A DNA stretch of 64,000 nucleotides. Source: Nocardia sp. MH4. GTDB taxonomy: Bacteria > Actinomycetota > Actinomycetes > Mycobacteriales > Mycobacteriaceae. Both the position numbers and the translations under genes were made by a program. The notes below the pieces were generated by a model. It was not told the DNA's origin. It saw nothing but the letters and a program-made list of their open reading frames with translations, and searched no databases. The stretch lies in NCBI RefSeq assembly GCF_019266065.1, contig NZ_LPNR01000088.1, positions 1 to 64,000 on the forward strand, given 5' to 3'. This document shows positions 1 through 8,356 of the stretch, one piece after another (positions within the stretch are counted from its first letter, which is position 1; the number at the start of each line of letters is the position of its first letter).

Positions 1-1280
1 AAGCCGGAGCCACCGAAGGTCTGCAGCGAGTCGGTCAGGTACTGGTAGGCGCGCTCGGAGCCGACACCCTTGACGATCGGCAGCAGCAGGTCGTTCACGC
101 GCGCGGCCAGTTCGGCGTCGGCGCCCGAAACGTGCTGGGCGACTTCGGGATCCTGATGCGCGGCGGTGAACAGGTACACCGAACGCAGGCCCTCGGCGTA
201 GGCCTTCTGCATGAGCAGCGAACGGCGCACGTCGGGGTGGTGCAGGATCGTGACGCGGGGCGCGGTCTTGTCGGCCATCCGGGTCAGGTCGGCGCCCTGG
301 ACGCGGGTCTTGGCGTACTCGAGGGCGTTGAGGTACCCCGTCGACAGCGTCGCGATGGCCTTGGTGCCGACCATCATGCGAGCGTTCTCGATGACCTCGA
401 ACATCTGCGCGATGCCGTTGTGCGCGTCACCGACGAGCCAGCCCTTGGCGGGCACGCCGTGGCCGCCGAAGGTGAGCTCACAGGTGGCCGAGGCCTTCAG
501 ACCCATCTTGTGCTCGACGTTGGTGACGAACACGCCGTTGCGGTCGCCGAGTTCGCCGGTGGCGGAGTCGAAATGGAACTTCGGCACGAAGAACAGCGAC
601 AGGCCCTTGGTGCCGGGGCCGGCGCCTTCCGGACGGGCGAGCACCAAGTGCACGATGTTGCCGAACAGATCGTCGGAGTCGGCGGAGGTGATGAACCGCT
701 TCACACCGTCGATGTGCCAGGAGCCGTCCTCCTGCGCGATCGCCTTGGTGCGGCCCGCGCCGACGTCGGAGCCTGCGTCGGGTTCGGTCAGCACCATGGT
801 GGCGCCCCAGCCGCGCTCGACGATGATGCGGGCCCATTCGCGTTGCAGGTCGTTGCCGACGCGGTCGAGGATGTCGGCCATCACCGGACCCATGCTGTAC
901 ATGTGCGCGGCAGGCTGGGCGCCGAGGACGAACTCGGTGACCGCCCATTCCAGGATGGCCGGGGCGGCGACACCGCCGAGCGACTCGGCCTTACCCAGCC
1001 GCCACCACTCCGCGTCGTACCAGGCGCGGACGGCGCGCTTGAACGATTCCGGCAGCGAGACCGTGTGTGTGGCCGGGTCGAACGTGGGCGGGTTGCGGTC
1101 GGCGTCGGCGTACGGTGCCGCGACCGGGCCCTCGGCGAGCCGGGCCGCCTCGCTGAGCACCGAGCGCGCGGTGTCGGCATCCATATCACCGAAAGTGCCT
1201 GCGGCGAGGATGGTGTCGAGTCCGTACACCTCGAACAGGTTGAACTCGAGGTCTCGCACGTTGCTCTTGTAATGACTCAC
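1..1280 (-). CDS. fadE5: FadE5-type acyl-CoA dehydrogenase (3' end outside window)
   Basis: Flavin-dependent acyl-CoA dehydrogenase acting in the first step of fatty acyl-CoA beta-oxidation. The N-terminus reads (M)[17 protein letters not shown] and later segments ([21 protein letters not shown], [61 protein letters not shown]) match my memory of mycobacterial FadE5 almost residue for residue. That family has a long C-terminal extension (about 600 aa), and this copy leaves the window after about 426 codons. The start is GTG at 1280, chosen because FadE5 proteins begin MSHYKSN. The 219 bp between it and the upstream gene on the same strand hold no other gene and probably its promoter. Confidence 0.93.
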   Translation of the reverse strand, partial: MSHYKSNVRDLEFNLFEVYGLDTILAAGTFGDMDADTARSVLSEAARLAEGPVAAPYADADRNPPTFDPATHTVSLPESFKRAVRAWYDAEWWRLGKAESLGGVAAPAILEWAVTEFVLGAQPAAHMYSMGPVMADILDRVGNDLQREWARIIVERGWGATMVLTEPDAGSDVGAGRTKAIAQEDGSWHIDGVKRFITSADSDDLFGNIVHLVLARPEGAGPGTKGLSLFFVPKFHFDSATGELGDRNGVFVTNVEHKMGLKASATCELTFGGHGVPAKGWLVGDAHNGIAQMFEVIENARMMVGTKAIATLSTGYLNALEYAKTRVQGADLTRMADKTAPRVTILHHPDVRRSLLMQKAYAEGLRSVYLFTAAHQDPEVAQHVSGADAELAARVNDLLLPIVKGVGSERAYQYLTDSLQTFGGSG

Positions 1281-1499
1281 GAACGTTGCCTTCTCGGTGG
1301 GCCGGGGACGCGCCGCGTCCGGGGGAACAGGGGAGCGGCGGTGCGGCTCCCGCGGCACACTGTGCGGCACGGCTCGGCGGTCGGCAACGATAAGTGAACG
1401 GAGCCTAAAACGAGGTCGGGCGAGGTGGCCGGGTCCAGCGGCTGGTGATCGGCCGTCGATGGCCGGGAGGACAGGGCCCGGGAGTGGCGTGAATCACTA

Positions 1500-2717
1500 T
1501 CAGGGCCGGGTGAGGTCGAGCGGGACGGCCTGGATCCGTTCGGCCACCGTGACCAGGACGTCGACCAGATCCGGGCGCGCGGCCAGCCGTGGGTTGCGGA
1601 CCGCTTCGATGACCACCGTGGTCGCCGCGCGGATGAGCATGCGCGCCACCGGTGGTGCCACTTCCGGACGCTGGGTCCGCAGCATCCGGGCCCAGCGGCC
1701 GATCCCGTCCTGACGCACCTGCCGGTACCGGCGTTCGGCCGCCGTCGGCAGATACCGGGTCTGGCTGACCGTGATGGCGAGCAGGTCGGGTTCGTCGACG
1801 CCGAACCGGGCGAAGTTGCGGGTCAGGGTCCGCAGCGCTTCCCCGGGATCGCGGCCGTGCGACAGCGCGCGCGAGACCATCAGGTGCACCCACTCGTCGT
1901 GTCGGCGCACGATCTCGTCGAGCAGCTGAGCCTTGCTGTCGAAGTAGTGATAGACGGCGGGGCCGGTGATGCCGACGGCCGCACCGATGTCGTCGATGCT
2001 CACCCCGGGGTAGCCGCGGGCGGTGAACAGGTGCGCGGCCGCGGCGAGCAGGCGTTCGCGACGCACCGTGCGGTCGAGTCCGGGACGGTCGCTGGCCGCC
2101 CAGTGCGCGCGAACGTGCGCCGCGCCTGCCCCGGACGCGGGGAGCTCCACGGCCAGAACCGCCCGCACGGTCGCGACGAGAATTCGCGCCGCGACCGGCG
2201 GGGGCAGCTCGAGCCGGTGATAGGCCGGGCTCGCCGCGACCGAGAAGGCCGCCCAGCTCAGCAGTTCCACGTCGGCGGGCCGCAGATCCGGTCGTTGCGC
2301 CCGCAAAGTCCGGCGCAGGAACTCCGTGATCCGGGCGGCCCGCAGGAGCACCGCGATCCGGTCGGTCGGGTGCAGATGGCGGAACTCGAGCTGCCACAAC
2401 CGGGGCAGGCCACGCCGGTCCAGCGCCACCTGGACCAGTTCGACGACCACCGTGTCACCGGCGGGGCACCGCCGGTAGGCACCCTCGAGCCGGGCCAGCG
2501 CGTCGTCCAATCCGGCGAGCAGACACTGTCCGAGCAGATGCTGCTTGCTGTCGAAGTGCCGGTAGAGCGCGCCGGGAGAAATGCCCACCCGCGCGGCGAC
2601 CATCGCCATCGACGTGTCGTGATACCCGTCGTGCGCGAACGCGTCGAACGCGGCGGCGAGGATGATCGTGCGACGATTGCGCGGTCGCGTGCGGCGGGTG
2701 GTCACCTCGGATCTCAT
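1500..2717 (-). CDS. Tandem two-domain TetR regulator (Mce3R-like)
   Basis: A 405-aa transcriptional repressor made of two complete TetR units in one chain. The first helix-turn-helix is at about residues 13-60 (ARVGISPGALYRHFDSKQHL) and the second at about 215-262 (GAAVGITGPAVYHYFDSK), each followed by its own helical ligand-binding region. Single TetR proteins are about 200 aa; the mycobacterial regulator Mce3R is a known two-domain exception of about 406 aa. The ATG at 2717 is preferred over upstream starts, which would run into the hydrolase gene. It is the last gene of the leftward flavin monooxygenase-hydrolase operon, 31 bp after the hydrolase stop, so it may control that operon or a distant lipid regulon. 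Ligand unknown. Confidence 0.85.
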   Translation of the reverse strand: MRSEVTTRRTRPRNRRTIILAAAFDAFAHDGYHDTSMAMVAARVGISPGALYRHFDSKQHLLGQCLLAGLDDALARLEGAYRRCPAGDTVVVELVQVALDRRGLPRLWQLEFRHLHPTDRIAVLLRAARITEFLRRTLRAQRPDLRPADVELLSWAAFSVAASPAYHRLELPPPVAARILVATVRAVLAVELPASGAGAAHVRAHWAASDRPGLDRTVRRERLLAAAAHLFTARGYPGVSIDDIGAAVGITGPAVYHYFDSKAQLLDEIVRRHDEWVHLMVSRALSHGRDPGEALRTLTRNFARFGVDEPDLLAITVSQTRYLPTAAERRYRQVRQDGIGRWARMLRTQRPEVAPPVARMLIRAATTVVIEAVRNPRLAARPDLVDVLVTVAERIQAVPLDLTRP

Positions 2718-2748
2718 CCCCCTCAGTGTGCCCGCACGATGGGTCCGG

Positions 2749-3666
2749 CTAGGGAAGGGATACTCCTTCGCCGAGCGGGGCCGTCGGCACATGCCGCCGC
2801 AGGAAGTCGAGCTGATCGGCGACGACGCGATCGAAGGCCGCACCGCGGTAGATGTCGAAGTGTCCGTCCCGATAGGTGCGGATTTCGCCTCGAGGCGCGC
2901 GGGCGGCGTAGCGCAGAGTGGGCCCGGCCGGGGCGACCGAGTCGGTCTCGCACACCGAGAACAGGATCGGGACCTGGACATCGGGGGTGAGACGACCGGG
3001 CCGGTCGGTGAGGATATCGAGCACCACGCGCGCGGCGACCTCGTTACGGAAGTCCATGCCGGGCGGGACCAGGCCCAGATAGCCGGGTTCGGCGTCGGGA
3101 GCGCTCATCAGCGCCGTGCTGTGGACGGGTCCGGCGGTGGCGATCATGTGTGGCGCGCGTCCGAGTCGGGTGCCGACGACATCGCGCAGCCAGGCGACGG
3201 TCGCCTTCACCGAGCTGATCGCAGGGACCGCCAGGGTGGAGGCCACGCCGTCGGTGAACGGGCACTGCGCGATCGCGGCCACGAGACCGGGGGGATGTTG
3301 CGCGGCGGTGTAGATGACATGCCCGCCGCCGAAGGAGGTGCCCCAGGCGATGATTCGCTCACCGTCCACCTGAGGCAGCTGCCGTGCGAAGGTGAGTGCG
3401 GCGGCCCAGTCGGCGCGTTGTTCGGTGGTCGAGAGCAGGTGCCGGGGTGTGCCGTCGCTGTCGCCGAAATACCGGTAGTCGAACACCAGACACGCGTAGC
3501 CCGCGGCCGTGAACCGTTCGGCATAGGCGGCCAGACCCATTGCCCGGACCGCGCCGAGGCCGTGCGCCATCACGATCACGGGCGGCCGCTCGCCCTCGGG
3601 CAGGTACAGCGTCGCGGCGCAGCGTTCGCCGGCCACGGAGGGAAATCGCAGGATTTCGCTGCTCAT
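2749..3666 (-). CDS. Alpha/beta hydrolase
   Basis: A 305-aa cytoplasmic alpha/beta hydrolase of the dienelactone hydrolase/X-Pro dipeptidyl-peptidase-like group. The oxyanion region is VIVMAHGLGAVRAMG, the nucleophile elbow is GTSFGG (Ser at about residue 118), an acid follows near SVCETDSVAP and the catalytic His is in DGHFDIYRG. There is no signal peptide. Its ATG overlaps the stop of the flavin monooxygenase by 4 bp (ATGA), so the two are translationally coupled. Pairing a flavin monooxygenase with an esterase is typical of Baeyer-Villiger ketone degradation, where the hydrolase cleaves the ester product; that role here is inference. Confidence 0.85.
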   Translation of the reverse strand: MSSEILRFPSVAGERCAATLYLPEGERPPVIVMAHGLGAVRAMGLAAYAERFTAAGYACLVFDYRYFGDSDGTPRHLLSTTEQRADWAAALTFARQLPQVDGERIIAWGTSFGGGHVIYTAAQHPPGLVAAIAQCPFTDGVASTLAVPAISSVKATVAWLRDVVGTRLGRAPHMIATAGPVHSTALMSAPDAEPGYLGLVPPGMDFRNEVAARVVLDILTDRPGRLTPDVQVPILFSVCETDSVAPAGPTLRYAARAPRGEIRTYRDGHFDIYRGAAFDRVVADQLDFLRRHVPTAPLGEGVSLP

Positions 3667-5057
3667 CGCGGCGTCACCTCGAGCTCGCGTTCGCGGCGCG
3701 CCGACACGGACGCGGTCGGGTAATCGGCACTCGACATCCCGGCGGGGCGGGCGGCGCCGCGGCGGCGCTCCAGGCGCAGATCGCGCATGTAATCGTCGAA
3801 ATCGACCTGGATGGTGTGCCGCTTGGACGCCACATAGCGACGTTCCAGTCCCCGACGATGCGCGGTGATCTCCCGCTCCATCGCCCGGCGGTCGGGCAGG
3901 TGGTAGACGCCGTGCAGGTGATCGGCCACGAGATGGGCCTGGCGTTCGGCGATCGGCATGATGGCGCCCAACGGCTGGATCAGGCCGAGGAAGTACAGAC
4001 CGGGGACGTCCGGATGGAAGAGCCTGCGGTACAGGCCGATCCGGTTGTCGCCGGAGGGGTCGAGGAAACCGGGGTCGAAGAACGGGAAGCTGATCTTGTA
4101 GCCGGTGCAGAACACCACCAGATCCGCGGCTACGCGGCGGCCGTCGGCGAAGACGACCTCGTCGCCGTCGAACCGGTCGATGGTGGGTACCGGTGTGATC
4201 GCGCCGTGCGCCAGCCGATCCAGGATGCGGCTCGACATCGTCGGATGTGCCTGGGCGAATTTGTGATCCGGTGCGGGCAGGCCGTATCGCGTCATCGGTC
4301 CGGTGGCCGCGGCCATCAGTCGCCGGGCCAAGGGCCAGCGCAGGAAGGAGGGGATCCATTCCGCTCCGCCGATCTGGTCATAGGGTCGCCCCCAGACGTA
4401 TTTCGGGATGACGTGGACGCCGCTGCGGGCCGAGAGATAGGTCTGTGCCGCGTGATACGAGGCGTCGACGGCGATATCCATCGCCGAGTTACCCATGCCG
4501 AGTACGACGACGCGCTTGCCTGCCAGCTGCGCTTCGTCGGTATATGCGTGGGAGTGCATGATCTGTCCGCGGAATTCACTCGCGCCGGGAAACATCGGCT
4601 CGGGCAGGCGAGGATCCCAGTGGTGGCCGTTGGCGACGAGAACCGCGTCGTAGCAGACGATCTCGCCGGTCGACAGGGTGACGTCGAAGGTGCCGTCGGT
4701 TTGTGGGGCGACATGGGTGACGCCGGTGCGGAACCGGATCCGCTCGCCGAATCCGAAATGCGTGACGTAGTCGGCGAAGTACTGCGCGATCTGATCGTGG
4801 CGGGCGAAGTCGGGCAGGTGGGCGGGCATCGGGAAGTCGCTGAACTCCATCCGTTGCCGCGAGGTGTTGATGTGCAGTGACTTGTACGCCGCCGAGACGC
4901 CGTTGCTGTTGCCCCACACCCAGTTGCCGCCGACCCGGTCGGACAGCTCGTAACAGTCCACGTCCAGGCCGCGTTCGGCCAGCACCTTCACCGCGGCGAT
5001 GCCGGCCGAGCCCGCGCCGATCACGCACACCCGGGCGCCCTTGGAGGGGTCGAACAT
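3663..5057 (-). CDS. Flavin-containing / Baeyer-Villiger-type monooxygenase
   Basis: A 464-aa NAD(P)H- and FAD-dependent monooxygenase. It has the FAD Rossmann motif GAGSAG near residue 14, the family signature FRGQIMHSHAYTD (the FxGxxxHxxxY fingerprint of flavin-containing and Baeyer-Villiger monooxygenases), a second dinucleotide fold GMGNSA and the late CTGYK motif. ATG at 5057 is chosen because AGGAGT precedes it and the protein then begins just before the Rossmann fold. It heads an operon with the hydrolase and the two-domain TetR, and diverges from a TetR gene across a 30-bp palindrome, recalling the ethA-ethR arrangement of mycobacteria. Likely substrates are ketones or soft nucleophiles; the exact one cannot be read. 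Confidence 0.9.
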   Translation of the reverse strand: MFDPSKGARVCVIGAGSAGIAAVKVLAERGLDVDCYELSDRVGGNWVWGNSNGVSAAYKSLHINTSRQRMEFSDFPMPAHLPDFARHDQIAQYFADYVTHFGFGERIRFRTGVTHVAPQTDGTFDVTLSTGEIVCYDAVLVANGHHWDPRLPEPMFPGASEFRGQIMHSHAYTDEAQLAGKRVVVLGMGNSAMDIAVDASYHAAQTYLSARSGVHVIPKYVWGRPYDQIGGAEWIPSFLRWPLARRLMAAATGPMTRYGLPAPDHKFAQAHPTMSSRILDRLAHGAITPVPTIDRFDGDEVVFADGRRVAADLVVFCTGYKISFPFFDPGFLDPSGDNRIGLYRRLFHPDVPGLYFLGLIQPLGAIMPIAERQAHLVADHLHGVYHLPDRRAMEREITAHRRGLERRYVASKRHTIQVDFDDYMRDLRLERRRGAARPAGMSSADYPTASVSARRERELEVTPR

Positions 5058-5072
5058 GTTGCACACTCCTTT

Positions 5073-5102
5073 GTGACCAGTGGTCATATGACCACTGGTC
5101 AC
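5073..5102. promoter_or_regulatory. 30-bp perfect palindrome, TetR operator candidate
   Basis: Both 15-bp arms, reading GTGACCAGTGGTCAT inward from each end, match perfectly with no spacer. Each arm itself contains GACCA-GTGGTC, so the site is a nested palindrome. It lies in the 98-bp divergent gap between the flavin monooxygenase (start 5057) and a TetR gene (start 5156). A further half-site AGTGGTC follows at about 5112. Length and position are as expected for an operator bound by one or two TetR dimers that would control both genes. Confidence 0.8.
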
Positions 5103-5155
5103 TGTACGATCGAGTGGTCGCACCGTCAAGAGCCCGCGGGCAGAGGAGAGCAGTG

Positions 5156-5806
5156 ATGCCGACAGGGACATGGGACCGGCTCGCGCCCGCCCGCCGCGCC
5201 GCCGTGGTGGCGGCCGCCGAGGCCGAGTTCGCCGCGCGGGGGTTCAGCGGCGGCAGTCTCAACACGATCTGCCGGGAGGCGGGCGTCGCCAAGGGCAGCC
5301 TGTTCCAGTACTTCACCGACAAGGCGGACATGTATGTCTACCTGGCCGAACAGTCCAGTGAACGGATCCGCTCGACCATCGAGGCGGCCGCGGCCGAACT
5401 GCCATGGGACACCGATTTCGTCGGCTCGTTCGAGAAGCTGGTGGAGACCTGGGTGCGGTACTTCTACGGGCATCCGCTCGAGCGAGCCATGACCGCCGCC
5501 ACCAACCTCGAACCCGACCCGGTCGCCCGTACGGCGGTTCGTGAGGCCGTCAACCGGCATTACCTGGCGGTCCTGCGTCCCCTCATCGAACGCGCGGTGG
5601 ACACCGGGGTGATCCGCCGTGATGCCGACATCGATGCCCTGCTGGCGCTGCTGCTGCTGATGCTTCCGCATCTGGCCCTGGCCCCGCACGTCCAGGGGCT
5701 GGATCCGCTACTCGGCCTGGCCGATGGGGGCGCCGATCATGCGGTGAGCGTCGCGTTGACACTGGTCACGACGGTTCTCGAGCCATTTCGGATCAACCCG
5801 ACGTGA
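5156..5806 (+). CDS. TetR family regulator
   Basis: A 216-aa TetR repressor. The N-terminal helix-turn-helix is at about residues 12-58 (ICREAGVAKGSLFQYFTDK), followed by an all-helical ligand domain with a hydrophobic LLALLLLMLPHLALAPHV stretch. ATG 5156 is preferred because GAGGAG lies 7 nt upstream; a GTG directly before it (5153) is possible. It is transcribed away from the flavin monooxygenase operon and very probably binds the palindrome between them, repressing both until its ligand appears. Its 3' end faces a hairpin shared with the convergent gene. Confidence 0.9.
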   Translation: MPTGTWDRLAPARRAAVVAAAEAEFAARGFSGGSLNTICREAGVAKGSLFQYFTDKADMYVYLAEQSSERIRSTIEAAAAELPWDTDFVGSFEKLVETWVRYFYGHPLERAMTAATNLEPDPVARTAVREAVNRHYLAVLRPLIERAVDTGVIRRDADIDALLALLLLMLPHLALAPHVQGLDPLLGLADGGADHAVSVALTLVTTVLEPFRINPT

Positions 5807-5922
5807 GTCTCTCGCGGGTGGGGCCGAGGGGTGGTGGATCGGGTCGAGCCGGGACACCGCCGCAGTCTCCTCAGCCGGTTCGATGTCGCGGGACGTCACC
5901 ACCTGACCGCCCGACGGCAATG

Positions 5923-5964
5923 GGCGAAGCGCCCGCAGGCAATCTGCCAGGTGGGCGCTTCGCC
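5923..5964. terminator. Hairpin between convergent genes
   Basis: A perfect 12-bp inverted repeat (GGCGAAGCGCCC at 5923-5934, its complement at 5953-5964) encloses an 18-nt loop holding a small inner stem (GGCA/TGCC). It lies between the TetR stop (5806) and the stop of the leftward 133-aa gene (5993). No T-run follows on either strand, as is common in high-GC actinobacteria. Confidence 0.6.
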
Positions 5965-5992
5965 GGGCAGGGCCGATCTGGCCTCGGCGGGG

Positions 5993-6394
5993 TCAGGCCG
6001 CGTCGAGGGCGGCGGTGATCTTGTGGAGCATCGCGGTCACGGCAGGGCTGGGCCGGCCGTTGGTGAACTGGGTGGCGGATTCGGTCGCGGTCAGCACGGT
6101 GTCGCGGAAGTTCTCGGCTTCGGCCGGGTGGTGCGCGCCGAGCAGGCGCATGGCCGCCGTGAGGCTCGGCAGCACCTGGTCGGCGAGTTCGGCGACGGAC
6201 TTGCCGTGCAGGTGAATGTCTGCTGACTTGGCCGCGAGCACATGCCCGACCAGTCCGGTCGCCGAGGTGAGTGCGATCGTGCCGTGCGAGATCGCCTTGT
6301 GCGGCGCGCCCGCGGCCGCCAGCAGCGACACGGCGCCGTAGGCCGCGGTGCGCAGGGTGCTGTTGTCCTGGTCGGTCAGCGTGATGATGGACAT
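5993..6394 (-). CDS. Conserved hypothetical protein, 133 aa
   Basis: I do not recognise the family. The protein is 133 aa, Ala-rich and probably all-helical (SLLAAAGAPHKAISHG, SVAELADQVLPSLTAAMRLL, SPAVTAMLHKITAALDA), soluble, with no signal peptide and no Cys. The ATG at 6394 (MSIITLTDQD) has GAGGAG upstream, which decides against a longer reading that would run into the next gene. It stands alone, with a 196-bp upstream gap likely to carry its promoter, and ends at a hairpin shared with the convergent TetR gene. Confidence 0.7.
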   Translation of the reverse strand: MSIITLTDQDNSTLRTAAYGAVSLLAAAGAPHKAISHGTIALTSATGLVGHVLAAKSADIHLHGKSVAELADQVLPSLTAAMRLLGAHHPAEAENFRDTVLTATESATQFTNGRPSPAVTAMLHKITAALDAA

Positions 6395-6590
6395 GTCGGG
6401 TGCTCCTCGAAATCGGTGGTGGCGCCGATCGAAACGGTGCCGGTCGGTGTGTTCGATGTGCACAACTGTCGCCGGACCGCCTGATACCGAGCTGACGTCG
6501 GCCTGACACCGCCGCTGACACCGCGAGGAGGCGATGGCCCGGCCGAGGCTCAGGTGTCGACGTTCGCCGTCGTACCCGTGCGCGAACTCG

Positions 6591-6878
6591 TCACCTGTCG
6601 GAGCGCGACTCGATGGCGAGATCGACGCGCGCGGCCAGGGCGTCCAGCACCGCGACCTGAGCGGCGGGAACCTCGATCCGCATGATCGCGTCGCCGTCGA
6701 AGGTGAACACGAAGAACGAGCAGCAGCTCGATTCCCGCGCGGCGAGCTCACGCGCCGTGGTTTCGGCCCCGGCCGACAGCGACAGCTCGAGCCGCGTCGG
6801 CGCCGGACGCCGCCCGCTCTCGACGTGCTCGGCGAAGAATCGGTCGAACCCGGCGACTCGTAGTCCCGTCAGAGCCAC
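6591..6878 (-). CDS. Small conserved hypothetical with ESSCCSFF motif
   Basis: About 95 aa from a GTG at 6878. The core AARESSCCSFFVFTFDGDAI followed by EVPAAQVAVLDALAARVD resembles small actinobacterial proteins often found beside MerR-type regulators (RETECCSFFTF-like). The adjacent Cys pair could bind metal or be redox-active; that is inference. The GTG lies inside the last codons of corA, so translation may be coupled to the magnesium transporter gene. A start at 6914 gives 107 aa but overlaps corA by 46 bp. No clear ribosome binding site was found. Confidence 0.6.
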   Translation of the reverse strand: MALTGLRVAGFDRFFAEHVESGRRPAPTRLELSLSAGAETTARELAARESSCCSFFVFTFDGDAIMRIEVPAAQVAVLDALAARVDLAIESRSDR

Positions 6879-7942
6879 CTGATCCGGCGGAACACCACTA
6901 CCAGTGCCGAGCACACGATCGCCATGGTCGCCAAGACCACGGGATAGCCCCAGCCCTGTTTCAGCTCCGGCATGTAGTCGAAGTTCATTCCGTAGATGCC
7001 GGCGATCATCGTGGGCACCGCCAGGATCGCCACGAACGCCGAGATCCGGCGCATGTCGGCGTTCTGCTGGACGGCGATCTTGGCCACCGCCGCGTTCACC
7101 AACGCGGTCAGCGACTCGTCGAGGTCGTTGATCCGCTCGGTGACACCGGTGTGGTGATCGGCCACGTCGCGCAGGTAGCGGCGAATCTCCTTCGGCAACG
7201 GCGCCTCGGGGCGGGTCAGCAGCTGCAACGGTTGCCCCAAGGGGCTCACCGCCCGCCGCAATTCCACGATCTCGCGCTTGAGCTGATAGATCGATTCGAT
7301 CGGCAACCGGCTGCGCGGGGTGAACAACTCCTCCTCGATCTGGTCGACGTCGTATTCCACCGACTGGGCGACGGCGATGTAGGAGTCGACCACGTGATCG
7401 GTGATCGCGTGCAGCACCGCACCCGACCCCCGCGCGAGACGCTGCGGGTCCGCTTCCAGCCGCTGCCGGACATCGGCGAGCCCGGAATGTTCACCGCGCC
7501 GGACCGCGACCACGAAATCGGGTGCGGTGAACACCATGATCTCCCCGGTCTGCACGATCTCGCTCACCGTCGCCATGTCGTGCTCGACATAGGCGACCGT
7601 GCGCATCACCGTGACCAACGTGTCGTCGTAGCGCTCCAGCTTCGGCCGCTGGTTGCCCCTCACCGCGTCCTCGACCGCCAGCGAGTGCAGCCCGAACGTC
7701 CCCGCGATCTCACTCATCTGCCGGGCATCGGGTTCGAACAAACCCACCCAGACGAACCCCTCGCCTCGACGCCGTACCTCCGCCAGCGCCGCGGCCGGGG
7801 TGCACCGGCCGGGCAGGCGCCGCCCGTCCACATAGACACCGCAATCGACGATCGCCCGCGCCGTCGGTACGGCCGGTTTCGGCACGATCCGCGCCGGAGC
7901 GCGTCGGGAACGTCGAAAACGGAACTGCGGAGCTGATGACAC
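6869..7942 (-). CDS. corA: CorA family magnesium/cobalt channel
   Basis: A 357-aa divalent cation channel of the CorA/MIT family, acting as a pentamer in the cytoplasmic membrane. It has a long cytoplasmic alpha/beta N-terminal region, a coiled funnel helix (YDVDQIEEELFTPRSRLP, QLKREIVELRRAVSPL) and two C-terminal membrane helices. The first helix ends in the invariant YGMNF selectivity loop, followed by PELKQGWGYP and a basic RRIRW tail. The GTG at 7942 is preceded by AGGA; an ATG further upstream would overlap the lipoprotein gene. The small ESSCCSFF gene overlaps its 3' end. Confidence 0.92.
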   Translation of the reverse strand: MSSAPQFRFRRSRRAPARIVPKPAVPTARAIVDCGVYVDGRRLPGRCTPAAALAEVRRRGEGFVWVGLFEPDARQMSEIAGTFGLHSLAVEDAVRGNQRPKLERYDDTLVTVMRTVAYVEHDMATVSEIVQTGEIMVFTAPDFVVAVRRGEHSGLADVRQRLEADPQRLARGSGAVLHAITDHVVDSYIAVAQSVEYDVDQIEEELFTPRSRLPIESIYQLKREIVELRRAVSPLGQPLQLLTRPEAPLPKEIRRYLRDVADHHTGVTERINDLDESLTALVNAAVAKIAVQQNADMRRISAFVAILAVPTMIAGIYGMNFDYMPELKQGWGYPVVLATMAIVCSALVVVFRRIRWL

Positions 7943-7992
7943 CGCACCGATCCTACGGAGTCGCCAGGGCTGTCCGGCGGGCGACGAATCGG

Positions 7993-8271
7993 CTATCCGT
8001 GCGGCTGACCCGGGTCGTAGCCGGGGCAGCCGGGGTACGGGCGGGGCAGGTCGGGCTTGGCGCCGAAGCACACGCTGTTCGGGTCGGTCGGATCGTAGGA
8101 ATCGCCCTCTCGGCGGTTGCCGGTCGGCAGCGGGACGGTGCTGGTGGAGCCGGTGGGGGTGGTGGTGGGTGGGGTCGTCGTGCTGGTCGGCACCGGGTCG
8201 GACGCGCGCGAGCAACCGGCCCCGAGGAGCGCGAAGGCGAGCACGGAAGTGACGAGCAGGGTGCGGTTCAC
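7993..8271 (-). CDS. Small lipoprotein
   Basis: A 92-aa exported lipoprotein. The N-terminus MNRTLLVTSVLAFALLGAGC is a textbook signal peptide with lipobox LGAGC, so the mature protein starts at Cys20 and is lipid-anchored. A Thr/Pro-rich low-complexity linker (PTSTTTPPTTTPTGSTST) follows, then a short tail with a second and third Cys and repeated Pro-Gly. The start is GTG at 8271, with GGGA 5 nt upstream. I recognise no functional domain. It lies upstream of corA on the same strand with a 50-bp gap and could be cotranscribed with it. Confidence 0.8.
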   Translation of the reverse strand: MNRTLLVTSVLAFALLGAGCSRASDPVPTSTTTPPTTTPTGSTSTVPLPTGNRREGDSYDPTDPNSVCFGAKPDLPRPYPGCPGYDPGQPHG

Positions 8272-8356
8272 AACAGTCCCTTCCTCGGAGATCGCCGCCG
8301 CCGATGAACGGCCAGCACACTTCCGGCAACACTACTGTGGCCGGCCGTCGCTCTCG

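Noticed and set aside
132..1397. Plus-strand open frame opposite fadE5
   Set aside because: Composition is typical of an antisense shadow, and the opposite strand encodes an unmistakable FadE5.
3663..5057. EthA identity for the flavin monooxygenase
   Set aside because: The divergent monooxygenase-tetR layout recalls ethA-ethR, but I cannot establish orthology from sequence recall, so only the family was named.
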